A stretch of DNA of 58,070 nucleotides from Christensenellaceae bacterium. Its GTDB lineage: Bacteria; Bacillota; Clostridia; Christensenellales; Aristaeellaceae. Where the stretch lies: positions 13,465-71,534 of the forward strand of contig JAFLST010000009.1 of NCBI GenBank assembly GCA_022510815.1. The letters run 5' to 3'. The translations under genes were made by a program, and so were the position numbers. Positions within the stretch are counted from its first letter, which is position 1, and every line of letters starts with the position of its first letter. Below are positions 8,827 through 16,787 of the stretch, in pieces. A model generated the notes under the pieces. It was not told the origin of the DNA, made no database searches, and saw only the letters and a program-made list of their open reading frames with translations.

Positions 8827-9876
8827 ATGAAGCTGAATGAACGCGTGCGCGCCCTGCGCCGGGAGCGTGGGATGACACAGGAGCAGCTTGCCGAGGCGAT
8901 GGGCGTTTCTGCGGCGGCGGTGTCGAAGTGGGAGAGCGGTCAGAGCGTGCCGGACATGACCGTGCTGATCGAGCTGGCGGACTATTTCGAGGTGTCGCTG
9001 GACGCGCTGGTGGGCTATGAGGCTCATTCCCACCGACGGAAGGATATGGTGGCGCGCGTTCGGCTGCTGGGCGTCCAGCGGTCGGATGAGGTCATTGCGG
9101 AGGTGCGGGAAGCCCTGCGCCGCTACCCGAATCACTTTGACGTGGTGTGGACGTGCGCCAAGGCTCTCGGCTTCCGGGGCATGGAAAGGGATGATGAAAG
9201 CACCCTGCGGGAGGCCCTGTCCCTGATGGACCGGGCCATGACGCTGCTGCCCCAGAACACCGATCCGTCCATTCGACGGGACAGCATCCTGACCGCGAAG
9301 GGGATGTATTGGTCGGCGCTGGGCGACCATGCCCGGGCCATTGCCTACTATGAGGAGGGCAACGCGAACGGCGTCAATGATGTCGCGATCGGCAATTGCC
9401 ACGCGGCGATGCAGCAGTATGAGGAGGCGCTGATCCCGCTCTCCCGGGGCATGGCGACTCACCTGTCCCAGCTGTATAACGCGATGTATGGCCTGCTGAT
9501 GGCTCGGGCCAACATGGGCTGCGAGGAGGAAGCCGCTGAAATGGCGCGGTGGTGCGCGGGGATGTTGGCGGGGCTTGAGGCGTCGTCGGGCAGCTATCTC
9601 TGGAAGATGCGCGCTGCGATGCTGACCTGCGCGGCGGTGATGTCCAGCGCGCAGGGGAAGGAGCAGGAGGCCCGCGCTGAGCTGGAAGAGGCTGTGCGGT
9701 ATGCGCGGCAGTTCGACGAAGCCCCGGAGGTCACCACCAGAGGCCTCCGCTACTATTACGGGGAGGAGCGCGGCTTTTCCGACGACATGGGGGAGCGGGC
9801 GATAGACGTGCTGGCGCAGGCGGTGCGGGGGAGCGGCGATGAGCGGCTGCTGCGCATGCTCCGGGAGCTGGCGTAG
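8827..9876 (+). CDS. XRE-family regulator with TPR-like C-terminal region
   Basis: A 349-residue cytoplasmic protein. Residues 5-60 form a classic Cro/C1 helix-turn-helix (TQEQLAEAMGVSAAAVSKWE). The remainder is alpha-helical with TPR-like spacing, as in peptide- or ligand-sensing XRE regulators. The frame opens at 8773, but ATG 8827 is chosen because the AAGGAGG at 8813-8819 precedes it directly. The gene lies about 110 bp upstream of the ABC exporter on the same strand, so it probably controls that exporter and possibly itself. The ribosome site is buried in the 17-bp inverted repeat described separately. Confidence 0.82.
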   Translation: MKLNERVRALRRERGMTQEQLAEAMGVSAAAVSKWESGQSVPDMTVLIELADYFEVSLDALVGYEAHSHRRKDMVARVRLLGVQRSDEVIAEVREALRRYPNHFDVVWTCAKALGFRGMERDDESTLREALSLMDRAMTLLPQNTDPSIRRDSILTAKGMYWSALGDHARAIAYYEEGNANGVNDVAIGNCHAAMQQYEEALIPLSRGMATHLSQLYNAMYGLLMARANMGCEEEAAEMARWCAGMLAGLEASSGSYLWKMRAAMLTCAAVMSSAQGKEQEARAELEEAVRYARQFDEAPEVTTRGLRYYYGEERGFSDDMGERAIDVLAQAVRGSGDERLLRMLRELA

Positions 9877-9986
9877 GCTTAACTGCCAGTTGAAAAGTTC
9901 GCGGAGGAATTCAACCGGCGCTGTCTGGTTTGCCGAGCGGGCGCATGCTATCATGAGGGCACATTCCTACAGGGAGGTGCCGCTTG

Positions 9987-11741
9987 ATGGCTCAGACCGC
10001 CGTTGTTTCCTCCGGTGCGGCAGGAAAGTCCGCCCGTCGCGCGTTTACCCGGGAGTTCTACCGGGAAAACAAGCTGATGATGGCGCTGATTATGCTCATA
10101 AGCATCAGCGTAGCGTTCAGCAACCTGTGGCTGTCGTGGCTGATGCAGCAGCTGGTCGACGTGGCCATGGGGACGGATCTGGCCGCGCTCAAGAGGTATA
10201 TCCCTGTTCTGGGAGCGATGGCGGCGGCCTTCCTGATCATTTTCGTCACCAGAACGCTGGCGAATCCGCGATTCCTGCGCAGGGCAGCCCGGCAGTACAA
10301 GGCGTATGCTTTTCGGCGCATCACGCAGAAGAATATCTCCTCCTTCGCGGCGGAGAGCAGCGCCCGCTACATTTCGGCCCTGACCAATGACATTGCGTCG
10401 ATCGAAACGAATTGGCTGAGCGCGATCTTTACCGCCGTGCAGATGACGCTGATGGCGGTTGGCTCGCTGGCGCTCATGATCTGGTATTCGCCCATTCTGA
10501 CAGCATGGGTCGTGGGGCTGATGCTGCTGCCGCTTGTCATTTCCATCCTGACGGGCAATCTGGCGGCGGAGGCGGAAAAGCAGGTGTCGGAGACCAACGA
10601 GAGCTTCGTCGCGATGGTGAAGGATATGCTGACGGGCTTTTCGGTGATCAAGAGCTTCCGGGCGGAGGAGCAGGCCATCGGGCTGTTCAGCAGCCGCAAT
10701 GCGCGCTTGGAGGACAGCAAGTGCCGCCGCAGGACGCTTCAGGGCGTCATTGATTCCTTGGCGCAGACGGGAGGGCTGATCGCGCAGTTTGGCGTGTTCG
10801 GCATCGGCGCATGGTTGGCTGTCACGGGGCGCGGCGTTACGCCCGGCGTCATCGTGGCCTTTGTGCAGATGATGAATTTTCTGCTCATGCCGGTTGGCGA
10901 GCTGCCGGGGCTGCTGGCGGGTTATCGCTCCTCGATGGCGCTGGTGGATAAGCTGGCGGAGGCTGTGGATGAGAATACCCGCCGGGAGGGCAGGCGGATT
11001 GACAGCGTCCTCGGCGACGCGATCCGGCTGGAGGAGGTCTCCTTTGGCTATGAGCCGGATAAGCCCGTGCTGCGGGAGGTCACCTGCGCTTTTGAGGCGG
11101 GCAAAAGCTATGCGGTTGTGGGCGGTTCCGGCAGCGGCAAGTCAACGCTGCTGAGCCTGCTCATGGGCGGCTATGACGGCTATGAGGGCTCCATGACCAT
11201 CGACGGCGATGAGGTGCGGGACGTCGCCTCCGATTCGCTCTATGAGATGATGTCCATCGTGCAGCAGAACGTCTTTGTCTTTGACGACACCATCCGCGCG
11301 AACATCGCCATGTTCCGTGACTTTCCGGAGGAGGCGGTTCGTTCGGCCATCAAGCACAGCGGCCTTGACGCGGTGGTGCGGGAGAAGGGACTCGACTTCC
11401 GGTGCGGCGAGAACGGCAGCGGTCTCTCCGGCGGAGAGCGGCAGCGGGTGTCCATCGCCCGGAGCCTTCTGCGCCGGTCGCCGGTGATGCTCATCGACGA
11501 GGCCACCGCCGCGCTGGACAACGAGACTGCCCGGGATATCACGCAGGCCATCCTCGACCTGCAGGGCGTGACGCGCATCATGGTCACCCACCGGCTGGAG
11601 GCCTCGCTGCTGCGGCAGTATGACGGCATTCTGGTGCTGCGCGGCGGTACGGTCTGTGAATCCGGCACCTTCGACGGGCTGATGGAGCAGGGCGGCTATT
11701 TCCGCAGCCTGTATCTCGTCTCGCAGGACGCGGAGGCATAA
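9987..11741 (+). CDS. ABC exporter, fused permease and ATP-binding domains
   Basis: A 584-residue half-transporter of the type I exporter fold. The six-helix membrane domain covers about residues 25-315. The nucleotide-binding domain has Walker A GGSGSGKSTL near residue 381, the signature LSGGERQR near 480, and Walker B VMLIDEA near 500 with an H-loop TH. Such proteins export lipids, drugs or peptides as dimers. There is no second half-transporter nearby, so a homodimer is likely. ATG 9987 is preferred over TTG 9984 because of AGGGAGGT at 9971. The upstream XRE regulator suggests inducible export of a toxic compound or peptide; the substrate is unknown. Confidence 0.85.
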   Translation: MAQTAVVSSGAAGKSARRAFTREFYRENKLMMALIMLISISVAFSNLWLSWLMQQLVDVAMGTDLAALKRYIPVLGAMAAAFLIIFVTRTLANPRFLRRAARQYKAYAFRRITQKNISSFAAESSARYISALTNDIASIETNWLSAIFTAVQMTLMAVGSLALMIWYSPILTAWVVGLMLLPLVISILTGNLAAEAEKQVSETNESFVAMVKDMLTGFSVIKSFRAEEQAIGLFSSRNARLEDSKCRRRTLQGVIDSLAQTGGLIAQFGVFGIGAWLAVTGRGVTPGVIVAFVQMMNFLLMPVGELPGLLAGYRSSMALVDKLAEAVDENTRREGRRIDSVLGDAIRLEEVSFGYEPDKPVLREVTCAFEAGKSYAVVGGSGSGKSTLLSLLMGGYDGYEGSMTIDGDEVRDVASDSLYEMMSIVQQNVFVFDDTIRANIAMFRDFPEEAVRSAIKHSGLDAVVREKGLDFRCGENGSGLSGGERQRVSIARSLLRRSPVMLIDEATAALDNETARDITQAILDLQGVTRIMVTHRLEASLLRQYDGILVLRGGTVCESGTFDGLMEQGGYFRSLYLVSQDAEA

Positions 11742-11742
11742 G

Positions 11743-11773
11743 AAAAGCGCTCTCGATAGGAGAGCGCTTTTTT
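11743..11773. terminator. Bidirectional terminator between ABC exporter and barnase-like gene
   Basis: AAAAGCGCTCTC pairs with GAGAGCGCTTTT around a short loop, with T runs on both strands. It ends both convergent transcripts. Confidence 0.8.
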
Positions 11774-12261
11774 CATTCGGGCTTCATTTCCGTGAAGGAC
11801 TCGTAATGATCCTCCGTGTAGAAGTAGAGGCCGTCGGTGCTGTAGACCAGCCGGCAGGCGTTGCGGGGGCCCTCGGTGTAGTAGCAGTCGGCCTCGTGGT
11901 ACTGCCTGCCGCTCTCGGCGGGAAGCAGGCCCTCGTAATTGCCGAAGCGGTCGCCGCCGATGGACTTGCCCGGGGCTACGTCGCTGACGTAGTTTTTTGA
12001 GCTGTCCCAGCCGAGCGCCTGCGCCTCCGCCTTGGTGATGAAGTTGTCCGGCAGCTTGCCGTCATGGGTGGCAAGGTAGTGGACGATGGCCTGCGGTTCA
12101 GTGATGACGGTCATCTGCCCGGTGCCGGAGGCGGTGGGCGCTTCCTGCTCCGTGCCGGGAATCAGACCCAGCTGCTGGCCCAGAAGCAGCAGAACGGCGG
12201 CGGCGACCACCACAAGGGAGGACAGCAGGGACTTCTTCGGGGCTTTCTTGGTCTGGCTCAT
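11773..12261 (-). CDS. Secreted or membrane-anchored barnase-family guanyl-specific ribonuclease
   Basis: A 162-residue protein. Residues 11-33 form a signal peptide or anchor, and the rest matches barnase: LPDNFITKAEAQALGW, VAPGKSIGGD and HEADCYYTEG. The catalytic general base (barnase E73) is E123, the phosphate-binding arginines (R83/R87) are R133 and R137, and the general acid (H102) is H152, so it should be active. Family enzymes cleave RNA 3' of G outside the cell. The start overlaps the rlmH stop by 4 bp. It is the last gene of a minus-strand operon. No barstar-like inhibitor gene is visible anywhere in the window, which is acceptable if the enzyme only folds outside the cell. Confidence 0.88.
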   Translation of the reverse strand: MSQTKKAPKKSLLSSLVVVAAAVLLLLGQQLGLIPGTEQEAPTASGTGQMTVITEPQAIVHYLATHDGKLPDNFITKAEAQALGWDSSKNYVSDVAPGKSIGGDRFGNYEGLLPAESGRQYHEADCYYTEGPRNACRLVYSTDGLYFYTEDHYESFTEMKPE

Positions 12262-12737
12262 TTGTGATACCTCTCTCCTGACTGTATTTTCATGGCGCGG
12301 TAGAGCTGTTCGAGCAGCATTACCCGCGCGAGCTGATGCGGGAAGGTCATGGCGCTCATGGAAAGCTGCTCGTCCGCGCGGTCAATGCAGGACTGCGACA
12401 GGCCCAGCGAGCCGCCGATCAGGAACACCACGTCGGACTTGCCGCGGGTGGCCAGCTCCGACAGATGCCGGGCCAGACCGGGGGAATCCCACTGCTTGCC
12501 GGGGATGGTCAGCGCGATGACGTAATCGGAGGGTTTGATCTTCGCCAGTATCGCTTCGCCCTCGCGCTCCTTGATCTGCTCCTGTATCGCCGGGGATGCG
12601 TTCGCCGGCTCCGGCAGGTCGGGCAGCTCGATCTCGGTGAACTTCCCGTAGCGGGACAGGCGCTTCAGATACTCGTCGGCCATCTGACGGTAGGGCTTTT
12701 CCTTCAGCCTGCCCACGGCGATGACGGTGTGGCTCAT
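12258..12737 (-). CDS. rlmH: 23S rRNA pseudouridine-1915 N3-methyltransferase RlmH
   Basis: A 159-residue SPOUT methyltransferase that matches RlmH over its full length. It has the SAM-binding knot motif FLIGGSLGLS and the conserved tail AMKIQSGERYHK. RlmH methylates pseudouridine 1915 in helix 69 of 23S rRNA on assembled 70S ribosomes. It overlaps its upstream and downstream partners by 4 bp each (translational coupling). Its operon partners, a ribosome-protection-like GTPase and a secreted RNase, are unusual for this housekeeping gene. Confidence 0.93.
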   Translation of the reverse strand: MSHTVIAVGRLKEKPYRQMADEYLKRLSRYGKFTEIELPDLPEPANASPAIQEQIKEREGEAILAKIKPSDYVIALTIPGKQWDSPGLARHLSELATRGKSDVVFLIGGSLGLSQSCIDRADEQLSMSAMTFPHQLARVMLLEQLYRAMKIQSGERYHK

Positions 12738-13372
12738 CGCGTTTCCTCCGGAATGTCCATGGCGTAGCGGCGCTCGTCCATTGGGTCAAAGGCCACATCG
12801 ACCGTGTCGCCCACCGCCACGGCAGGCTTCCAGACCATATGGCTCCTGACGGTCATCTCCTCGCGGGTGGAGGGATGGGTGCAGGAAGCGATAATGTTCC
12901 ACGGGTTGCGGTGATTCACCTGCACGGAGCGGTTCAGCTTCAGCTCGGTGATGACGGCGGTGGTCCGCAGACCGTATTGCAGCAGCTCCTCGCGGCGGCG
13001 CGCCCCGCGGCCCATCACGATCCAGACGGTGAAGCCCACGGTCAGCAGAAGGAGCGCCATCGCGCCGAAGATGCCGCCCATCAGCACGAGAAAGTAATCC
13101 ATGGCATGGGTGGGGTTCTCCGGGTCGGCCATGAGGCGGTAAGGGGAGCCCACGGCCCAGTGAATCGACGAGGAGACGCTCATCTGGGTCTCATAGGTCT
13201 CGCCGTTCAGCTCATAGGCGATCACGGGCGTGTCACCCTGCCAATCGGCGATGGCGCCCTCCACAGGCACCATGCTCGCGGTCTGCTGGTGGAAGACGCC
13301 CAGCATCACCGCGGAGGTAATCAGGAATGTCGCGCCAACAAGGGAGAAGATCAGCAGAAGAATGCGGCGCAT
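12734..13372 (-). CDS. DUF3592 family membrane protein
   Basis: A 212-residue protein with transmembrane segments near residues 5-27 and 85-115. Between them is a small beta-rich extracytoplasmic domain (YELNGETYETQ, VGSPYRLMADPENP) typical of DUF3592, and a further soluble domain follows. Function is unknown for the family. Two in-frame ATGs exist (13378 and 13372); the second is 7-8 bp from AAGGAG and is chosen. It lies 18 bp after the TetM-like gene and overlaps rlmH by 4 bp, so it is the second gene of that operon. Confidence 0.7.
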   Translation of the reverse strand: MRRILLLIFSLVGATFLITSAVMLGVFHQQTASMVPVEGAIADWQGDTPVIAYELNGETYETQMSVSSSIHWAVGSPYRLMADPENPTHAMDYFLVLMGGIFGAMALLLLTVGFTVWIVMGRGARRREELLQYGLRTTAVITELKLNRSVQVNHRNPWNIIASCTHPSTREEMTVRSHMVWKPAVAVGDTVDVAFDPMDERRYAMDIPEETR

Positions 13373-13390
13373 GGTCATGCTCCTTTCAGG

Positions 13391-15331
13391 TCAGTCGAGG
13401 TCGAAGATGCCGCCGTCCAGCGCGCTTCGGGCAGCAAGGATGTATTTGCTCGTGTCCAGCGGGTCGACGCTGCGGCGCTTGGCGGTTGCGCCCAGTTCGA
13501 GGGGGCATTCCCGGTAGCCGTGCAGCCGGACGGACATCGCTCCGCGGCCTCCCGTGAGCGAAGCCAGCGCCGATGAGTAGTCCATGCTGGTCGCTACGGG
13601 CACCAGCGCCGTGAGCAGCGTCCGCTCGCCCTCCGCCAGCGTGGAGAGCACTTCGCCCCGCATGGTCGCCACATCGCTCATCACCCGGCCTACGCACTCC
13701 GGCGGCAGCAGCAGGCGCATGTGCAGGATCGGCTCCAGAAGCGTGCTTCCGCCCCGGCGCAGGCCGTCCTGAATGGCCCACGGCGTGGCGACGATAAAGT
13801 CCAGCGGATGCGTGTGGATCAGGTGATGCTCGCCGTCGATGAGCGTGATGTTCACGTCCGTCACCTGCCAGCCGAGCCGCCCCTGATGCAGCGCCAGCGG
13901 CAGCGCCTGCTCCACCTGATGCTGATACCGGGCCATGATGTCCCGCACGGGCACCACGGAGCGGAAGGTCACGCCGCTGCCGCGCTCGGCGGGCTCGATG
14001 AGGAACTTGAGCACCGCCCAGCAGGGCTTGGGCATGGTGTAGGCGCAGAAGCCCTCGGCAGGCTGCGCGATGGTCTCGCGGTAGATGACGGCGGGCCTCG
14101 AGAAGTTAGCGGACAGGTCGAAGCGGGTGCGCAGCTCCTCAAGAAGAATCTCAAGCTGGATCGCGCCCATAACCTGCAGGTTCAGCTCGCCGGTCTCCCG
14201 GGAATAGCGCACATGCAGCAGGGGGTCCTCGCTGGCCAGCGTTTCACAGGCGAGGCGCAGGGCCTGCATGTCCTCGGGTTTGTCAGGGACGGCCTGCACG
14301 GTCAAAAGCGGCGTGCGCAGGTGCCCCGGCTCGACACGCCTCGGCAACAGGGCCGCGTCGCCCAGCACATGCCCGATGCCCACGTCGCCAAGGCCGTACA
14401 CGATGCCGATCTCTCCGGCGGAGAGCTGCCCCGCGTCGCCGCCGTCCACCGCGCGGATCTGCGTGATCTTGCGCTGCACACGCCGCTCTTCGCCCGTCAT
14501 GGGGTCAATGCCGCCGGGCAGCTCGACGGCCTCCCGGTTGCCGATATGTCCGCCATAGAGCCGCACCCACACGCCCCGGCCCAAGAGCCGATCCTGCTGC
14601 GACGCGAACACCACGCCGCACAGGCCTGATTCGTTTTCCTCCGGCGCGGGCAGGAAAGTCACCATCGCGTCCAGCAGCGGCTCGATGCCCTGATCCTTGA
14701 GCGCGGAGCCCGTCAGCACAGGGTACGCGCGGCCTTGCCGGGCCATGTCGGTCATGCGGGAAAGCAGAAATTCGTGATTAAAGGTCGCGCCGGACAGGTA
14801 TCGCTCCAGCAGCCCGTCGTCCGCGCCGCAGATCAGCTCGGCCAGCGCGTCATCATCGGTCAGCAGCGCCGCGTCGGGAGACAGCAGACGGCGAACCTGC
14901 GCCATCGTGCGGGCGACGTCCGCGCCCTCCCGGTCCAGCTTGTTGAGGAAGAGCACCACCGGAAGCCCCTGCTCCCGCAGCGCCTCGAAGAGCGTCTCCG
15001 TCTGCGGCTGTACGCCCTCCGCCGCGCAGATCACCAGCACCGCGCCGTCCAGCGCCCACAGCGAGCGCTCCACCTCGGCGGAGAAGTCCACATGACCGGG
15101 GGTGTCGATGAGGTTGACCGCCGTGCCGTGCCAATTCAGCCGCACGCACTTGGCCTTGACCGAGATGCCCCGGCGCTGCTCCACGGGCAGGCTGTCCGTG
15201 TGGGCTGTGCCCGCGTCGACGCTGCCCACCTGCCGGATGGCTCCCGCGTGCGCCAGCAGCTGTTCCGACAGCGTGGTCTTGCCCGCGTCGACGTGGGCGA
15301 AAATGCCGATATTGCGCAGGCTCCCGGCCAT
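13391..15331 (-). CDS. TetM/TetO-like ribosomal protection GTPase (divergent)
   Basis: A 646-residue EF-G-like translational GTPase with G1 AHVDAGKTTL, the switch region QRRGISV, G3 DTPGH and G4 NKLD. The opening NIGIFAHVDAGKTTLSEQLL and overall length match the TetM/TetW/TetO class rather than EF-G (about 690-700). Ribosomal protection proteins remove tetracycline from the 30S decoding site. This copy is divergent and chromosomal-looking (GC-rich, in operon with rlmH), so actual resistance is not assured; it may be an intrinsic ribosome-rescue factor. ATG 15331 is 6 bp after GGGAGGG, better than ATG 15337, which is directly adjacent. Confidence 0.8.
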   Translation of the reverse strand: MAGSLRNIGIFAHVDAGKTTLSEQLLAHAGAIRQVGSVDAGTAHTDSLPVEQRRGISVKAKCVRLNWHGTAVNLIDTPGHVDFSAEVERSLWALDGAVLVICAAEGVQPQTETLFEALREQGLPVVLFLNKLDREGADVARTMAQVRRLLSPDAALLTDDDALAELICGADDGLLERYLSGATFNHEFLLSRMTDMARQGRAYPVLTGSALKDQGIEPLLDAMVTFLPAPEENESGLCGVVFASQQDRLLGRGVWVRLYGGHIGNREAVELPGGIDPMTGEERRVQRKITQIRAVDGGDAGQLSAGEIGIVYGLGDVGIGHVLGDAALLPRRVEPGHLRTPLLTVQAVPDKPEDMQALRLACETLASEDPLLHVRYSRETGELNLQVMGAIQLEILLEELRTRFDLSANFSRPAVIYRETIAQPAEGFCAYTMPKPCWAVLKFLIEPAERGSGVTFRSVVPVRDIMARYQHQVEQALPLALHQGRLGWQVTDVNITLIDGEHHLIHTHPLDFIVATPWAIQDGLRRGGSTLLEPILHMRLLLPPECVGRVMSDVATMRGEVLSTLAEGERTLLTALVPVATSMDYSSALASLTGGRGAMSVRLHGYRECPLELGATAKRRSVDPLDTSKYILAARSALDGGIFDLD

Positions 15332-15354
15332 GGTCATCCCTCCCCTATGCGCTC

Positions 15355-15383
15355 AGTATAGCACGTCATATCGTCACTTTCAA
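15355..15383 (-). promoter_or_regulatory. Promoter of the TetM-like/DUF3592/rlmH/barnase operon
   Basis: On the minus strand TTGAAA (15378-15383) is followed after 17 bp by TATACT (15355-15360). It starts about 20 bp upstream of the start codon region. Confidence 0.6.
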
Positions 15384-15493
15384 CAAAATCACCCGTGATT
15401 TTTCGCTTAATTATCAATTGAAATTACTCGGGAGATATGAGAAGATGGTTCCACCCCGGCCGGGTAAATTCAGAAAACAAGGAGGAACCCGAG

Positions 15494-16234
15494 ATGACAG
15501 AGAGCCAACGCTTTCAGCAGCAGCTCATTGACCTTGGCCTGAAACCCGGCGACACGGTGCTGGTTCACGCGTCCATGAAGGCGCTGAACACGGCGCGCAC
15601 CCCAGAGGAGATCATCGAGGATATCCAGCAGGTGCTGGGCGGGGAGGGCACGCTGCTCTTTCCCGCACTGACCTATGAAAGTGTAAACAGCGATCAGCCG
15701 GTCTTTAACAGCGAGACGGCGGAGCCCTGCGTGGGGCTGCTTCCGAGCACCTTCCGGAAGATGCCGGGCGTGGAACGCAGCGTGCATCCGACCCACTCCG
15801 TCTGCGCCCGGGGCAGGCTGGCCCACACGCTGACCGTTGGGCATGCGATGGATGACACGGCGGTGGGGCCGCATTCGCCGTTCATGCTCCTGCCGGTCTA
15901 CGGCGGCAAGCTGCTGTTCATCGGCGATGTGCTGCACGCCTGCACCATGATGCATGGGGTGGAGGATATCGTGCAGCCGCCCTACATCCGGCGGGTGAAG
16001 ACCCGGTTCACGGTCAACGGGCAGGAGCGCGAGTACATCGCGAACGACGACTACGGCTGGGGCGCGGAGTTCCAGCGCATCGGCGACCTGCTGGAGGAGC
16101 CGGATATCCGCCGGGGCACGCTGGGCGAAGGCCCGGCTACGCTGATTGACGCGCGGGCGTTGCTGGCGGCGGCGCTGATGCGCATGAGGGCGGAACCCTA
16201 CGCCTTTGTGACGGACATTTCCAGATGGATATAA
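15494..16234 (+). CDS. AAC(3)-family aminoglycoside N3-acetyltransferase-like protein
   Basis: A 246-residue protein of the AAC(3)/antibiotic NAT family. It has VLVHASMKAL near the N-terminus, LLFPALTY, and the family motif HPTHSVCARG around the catalytic histidine. These enzymes use acetyl-CoA to acetylate the 3-amino group of 2-deoxystreptamine drugs; many chromosomal homologues have other, unknown acceptors. ATG 15494 follows AAGGAGG at 15479. It is divergent from the TetM-like operon, so two resistance-type genes face away from the same spacer. It is shorter than classical AAC(3) enzymes (about 260-290 residues). Confidence 0.82.
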   Translation: MTESQRFQQQLIDLGLKPGDTVLVHASMKALNTARTPEEIIEDIQQVLGGEGTLLFPALTYESVNSDQPVFNSETAEPCVGLLPSTFRKMPGVERSVHPTHSVCARGRLAHTLTVGHAMDDTAVGPHSPFMLLPVYGGKLLFIGDVLHACTMMHGVEDIVQPPYIRRVKTRFTVNGQEREYIANDDYGWGAEFQRIGDLLEEPDIRRGTLGEGPATLIDARALLAAALMRMRAEPYAFVTDISRWI

Positions 16235-16248
16235 TGGTATGAAAAAAG

Positions 16249-16276
16249 CGGCGGGAGATGATGCGTCTCCCGCCGT
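16249..16276. terminator. Bidirectional terminator
   Basis: CGGCGGGAGA pairs with TCTCCCGCCG, flanked by A and T runs. It separates the AAC(3)-like gene from the convergent GNAT gene. Confidence 0.7.
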
Positions 16277-16285
16277 TTCGCGTCT

Positions 16286-16729
16286 TCAGGTCAAGTCGAG
16301 CCTCATGACAACCTCGCCGTTCGAGATCTCCCCGGTGGGACGGAAGCCCAGCTTGGTATAGACATGCTCCGCGATGGTATTTCCCGGCAGATAATCGAGC
16401 GCCACGCAGTCGTACTTGCCAGCGGCCCGCGCCAGCTCAATGATCTGCCGGATCGCCTCCGTGCCGTAGCCCTTGCCCTGATGCTCCGGCGGGAACATGA
16501 TCCGCCACAGGTACAGGCACCGCTCATCCAGATCCTCGTCCAGCATCATGAAGCCCACCGGCTCGTCGTCATTGTAGATGGCGAAGGGATAGACGTCGCC
16601 ATTGTCCCGGTAGAGCCATGCCTGCGCGAGGGAATAGGCGTTGTTTGATACATAATGTTCGCCATCCGGGCGCTTCATGGCGATGATGGCACCGAAATTG
16701 TCCTCCGTGATGGCCTTGAAGTGCACCAT
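16286..16729 (-). CDS. GNAT family N-acetyltransferase
   Basis: A 147-residue GNAT enzyme with the acetyl-CoA pyrophosphate loop HQGKGYGTEAI and the GNAT strand LYLWRIMFPPEHQ before it. The arrangement resembles spermine/spermidine or diamine acetyltransferases of the BltD/PaiA group, but the substrate is not certain. The frame opens at 16738 (GTG); ATG 16729 lies 8 bp after AGGAG and is preferred. It is convergent with the AAC(3)-like gene and downstream of the AraC gene on the same strand, with a terminator between. Confidence 0.8.
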   Translation of the reverse strand: MVHFKAITEDNFGAIIAMKRPDGEHYVSNNAYSLAQAWLYRDNGDVYPFAIYNDDEPVGFMMLDEDLDERCLYLWRIMFPPEHQGKGYGTEAIRQIIELARAAGKYDCVALDYLPGNTIAEHVYTKLGFRPTGEISNGEVVMRLDLT

Positions 16730-16750
16730 GCTGTTCACTCCTGCGCTGGT

Positions 16751-16781
16751 ATCGAAAAGCGGCAGGGCAGACCCTGCCGCT
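16751..16781 (-). terminator. Terminator of the AraC gene
   Basis: On the minus strand AGCGGCAGGG pairs with CCCTGCCGCT around a 4-nt loop and is followed by TTTT. Confidence 0.7.
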
Positions 16782-16787
16782 CGATGA

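Noticed and set aside
11773-13378. Barstar gene next to the barnase-like RNase
   Set aside because: All frames around it are accounted for by RlmH, the DUF3592 protein and the terminator; none resembles the approximately 90-residue barstar.
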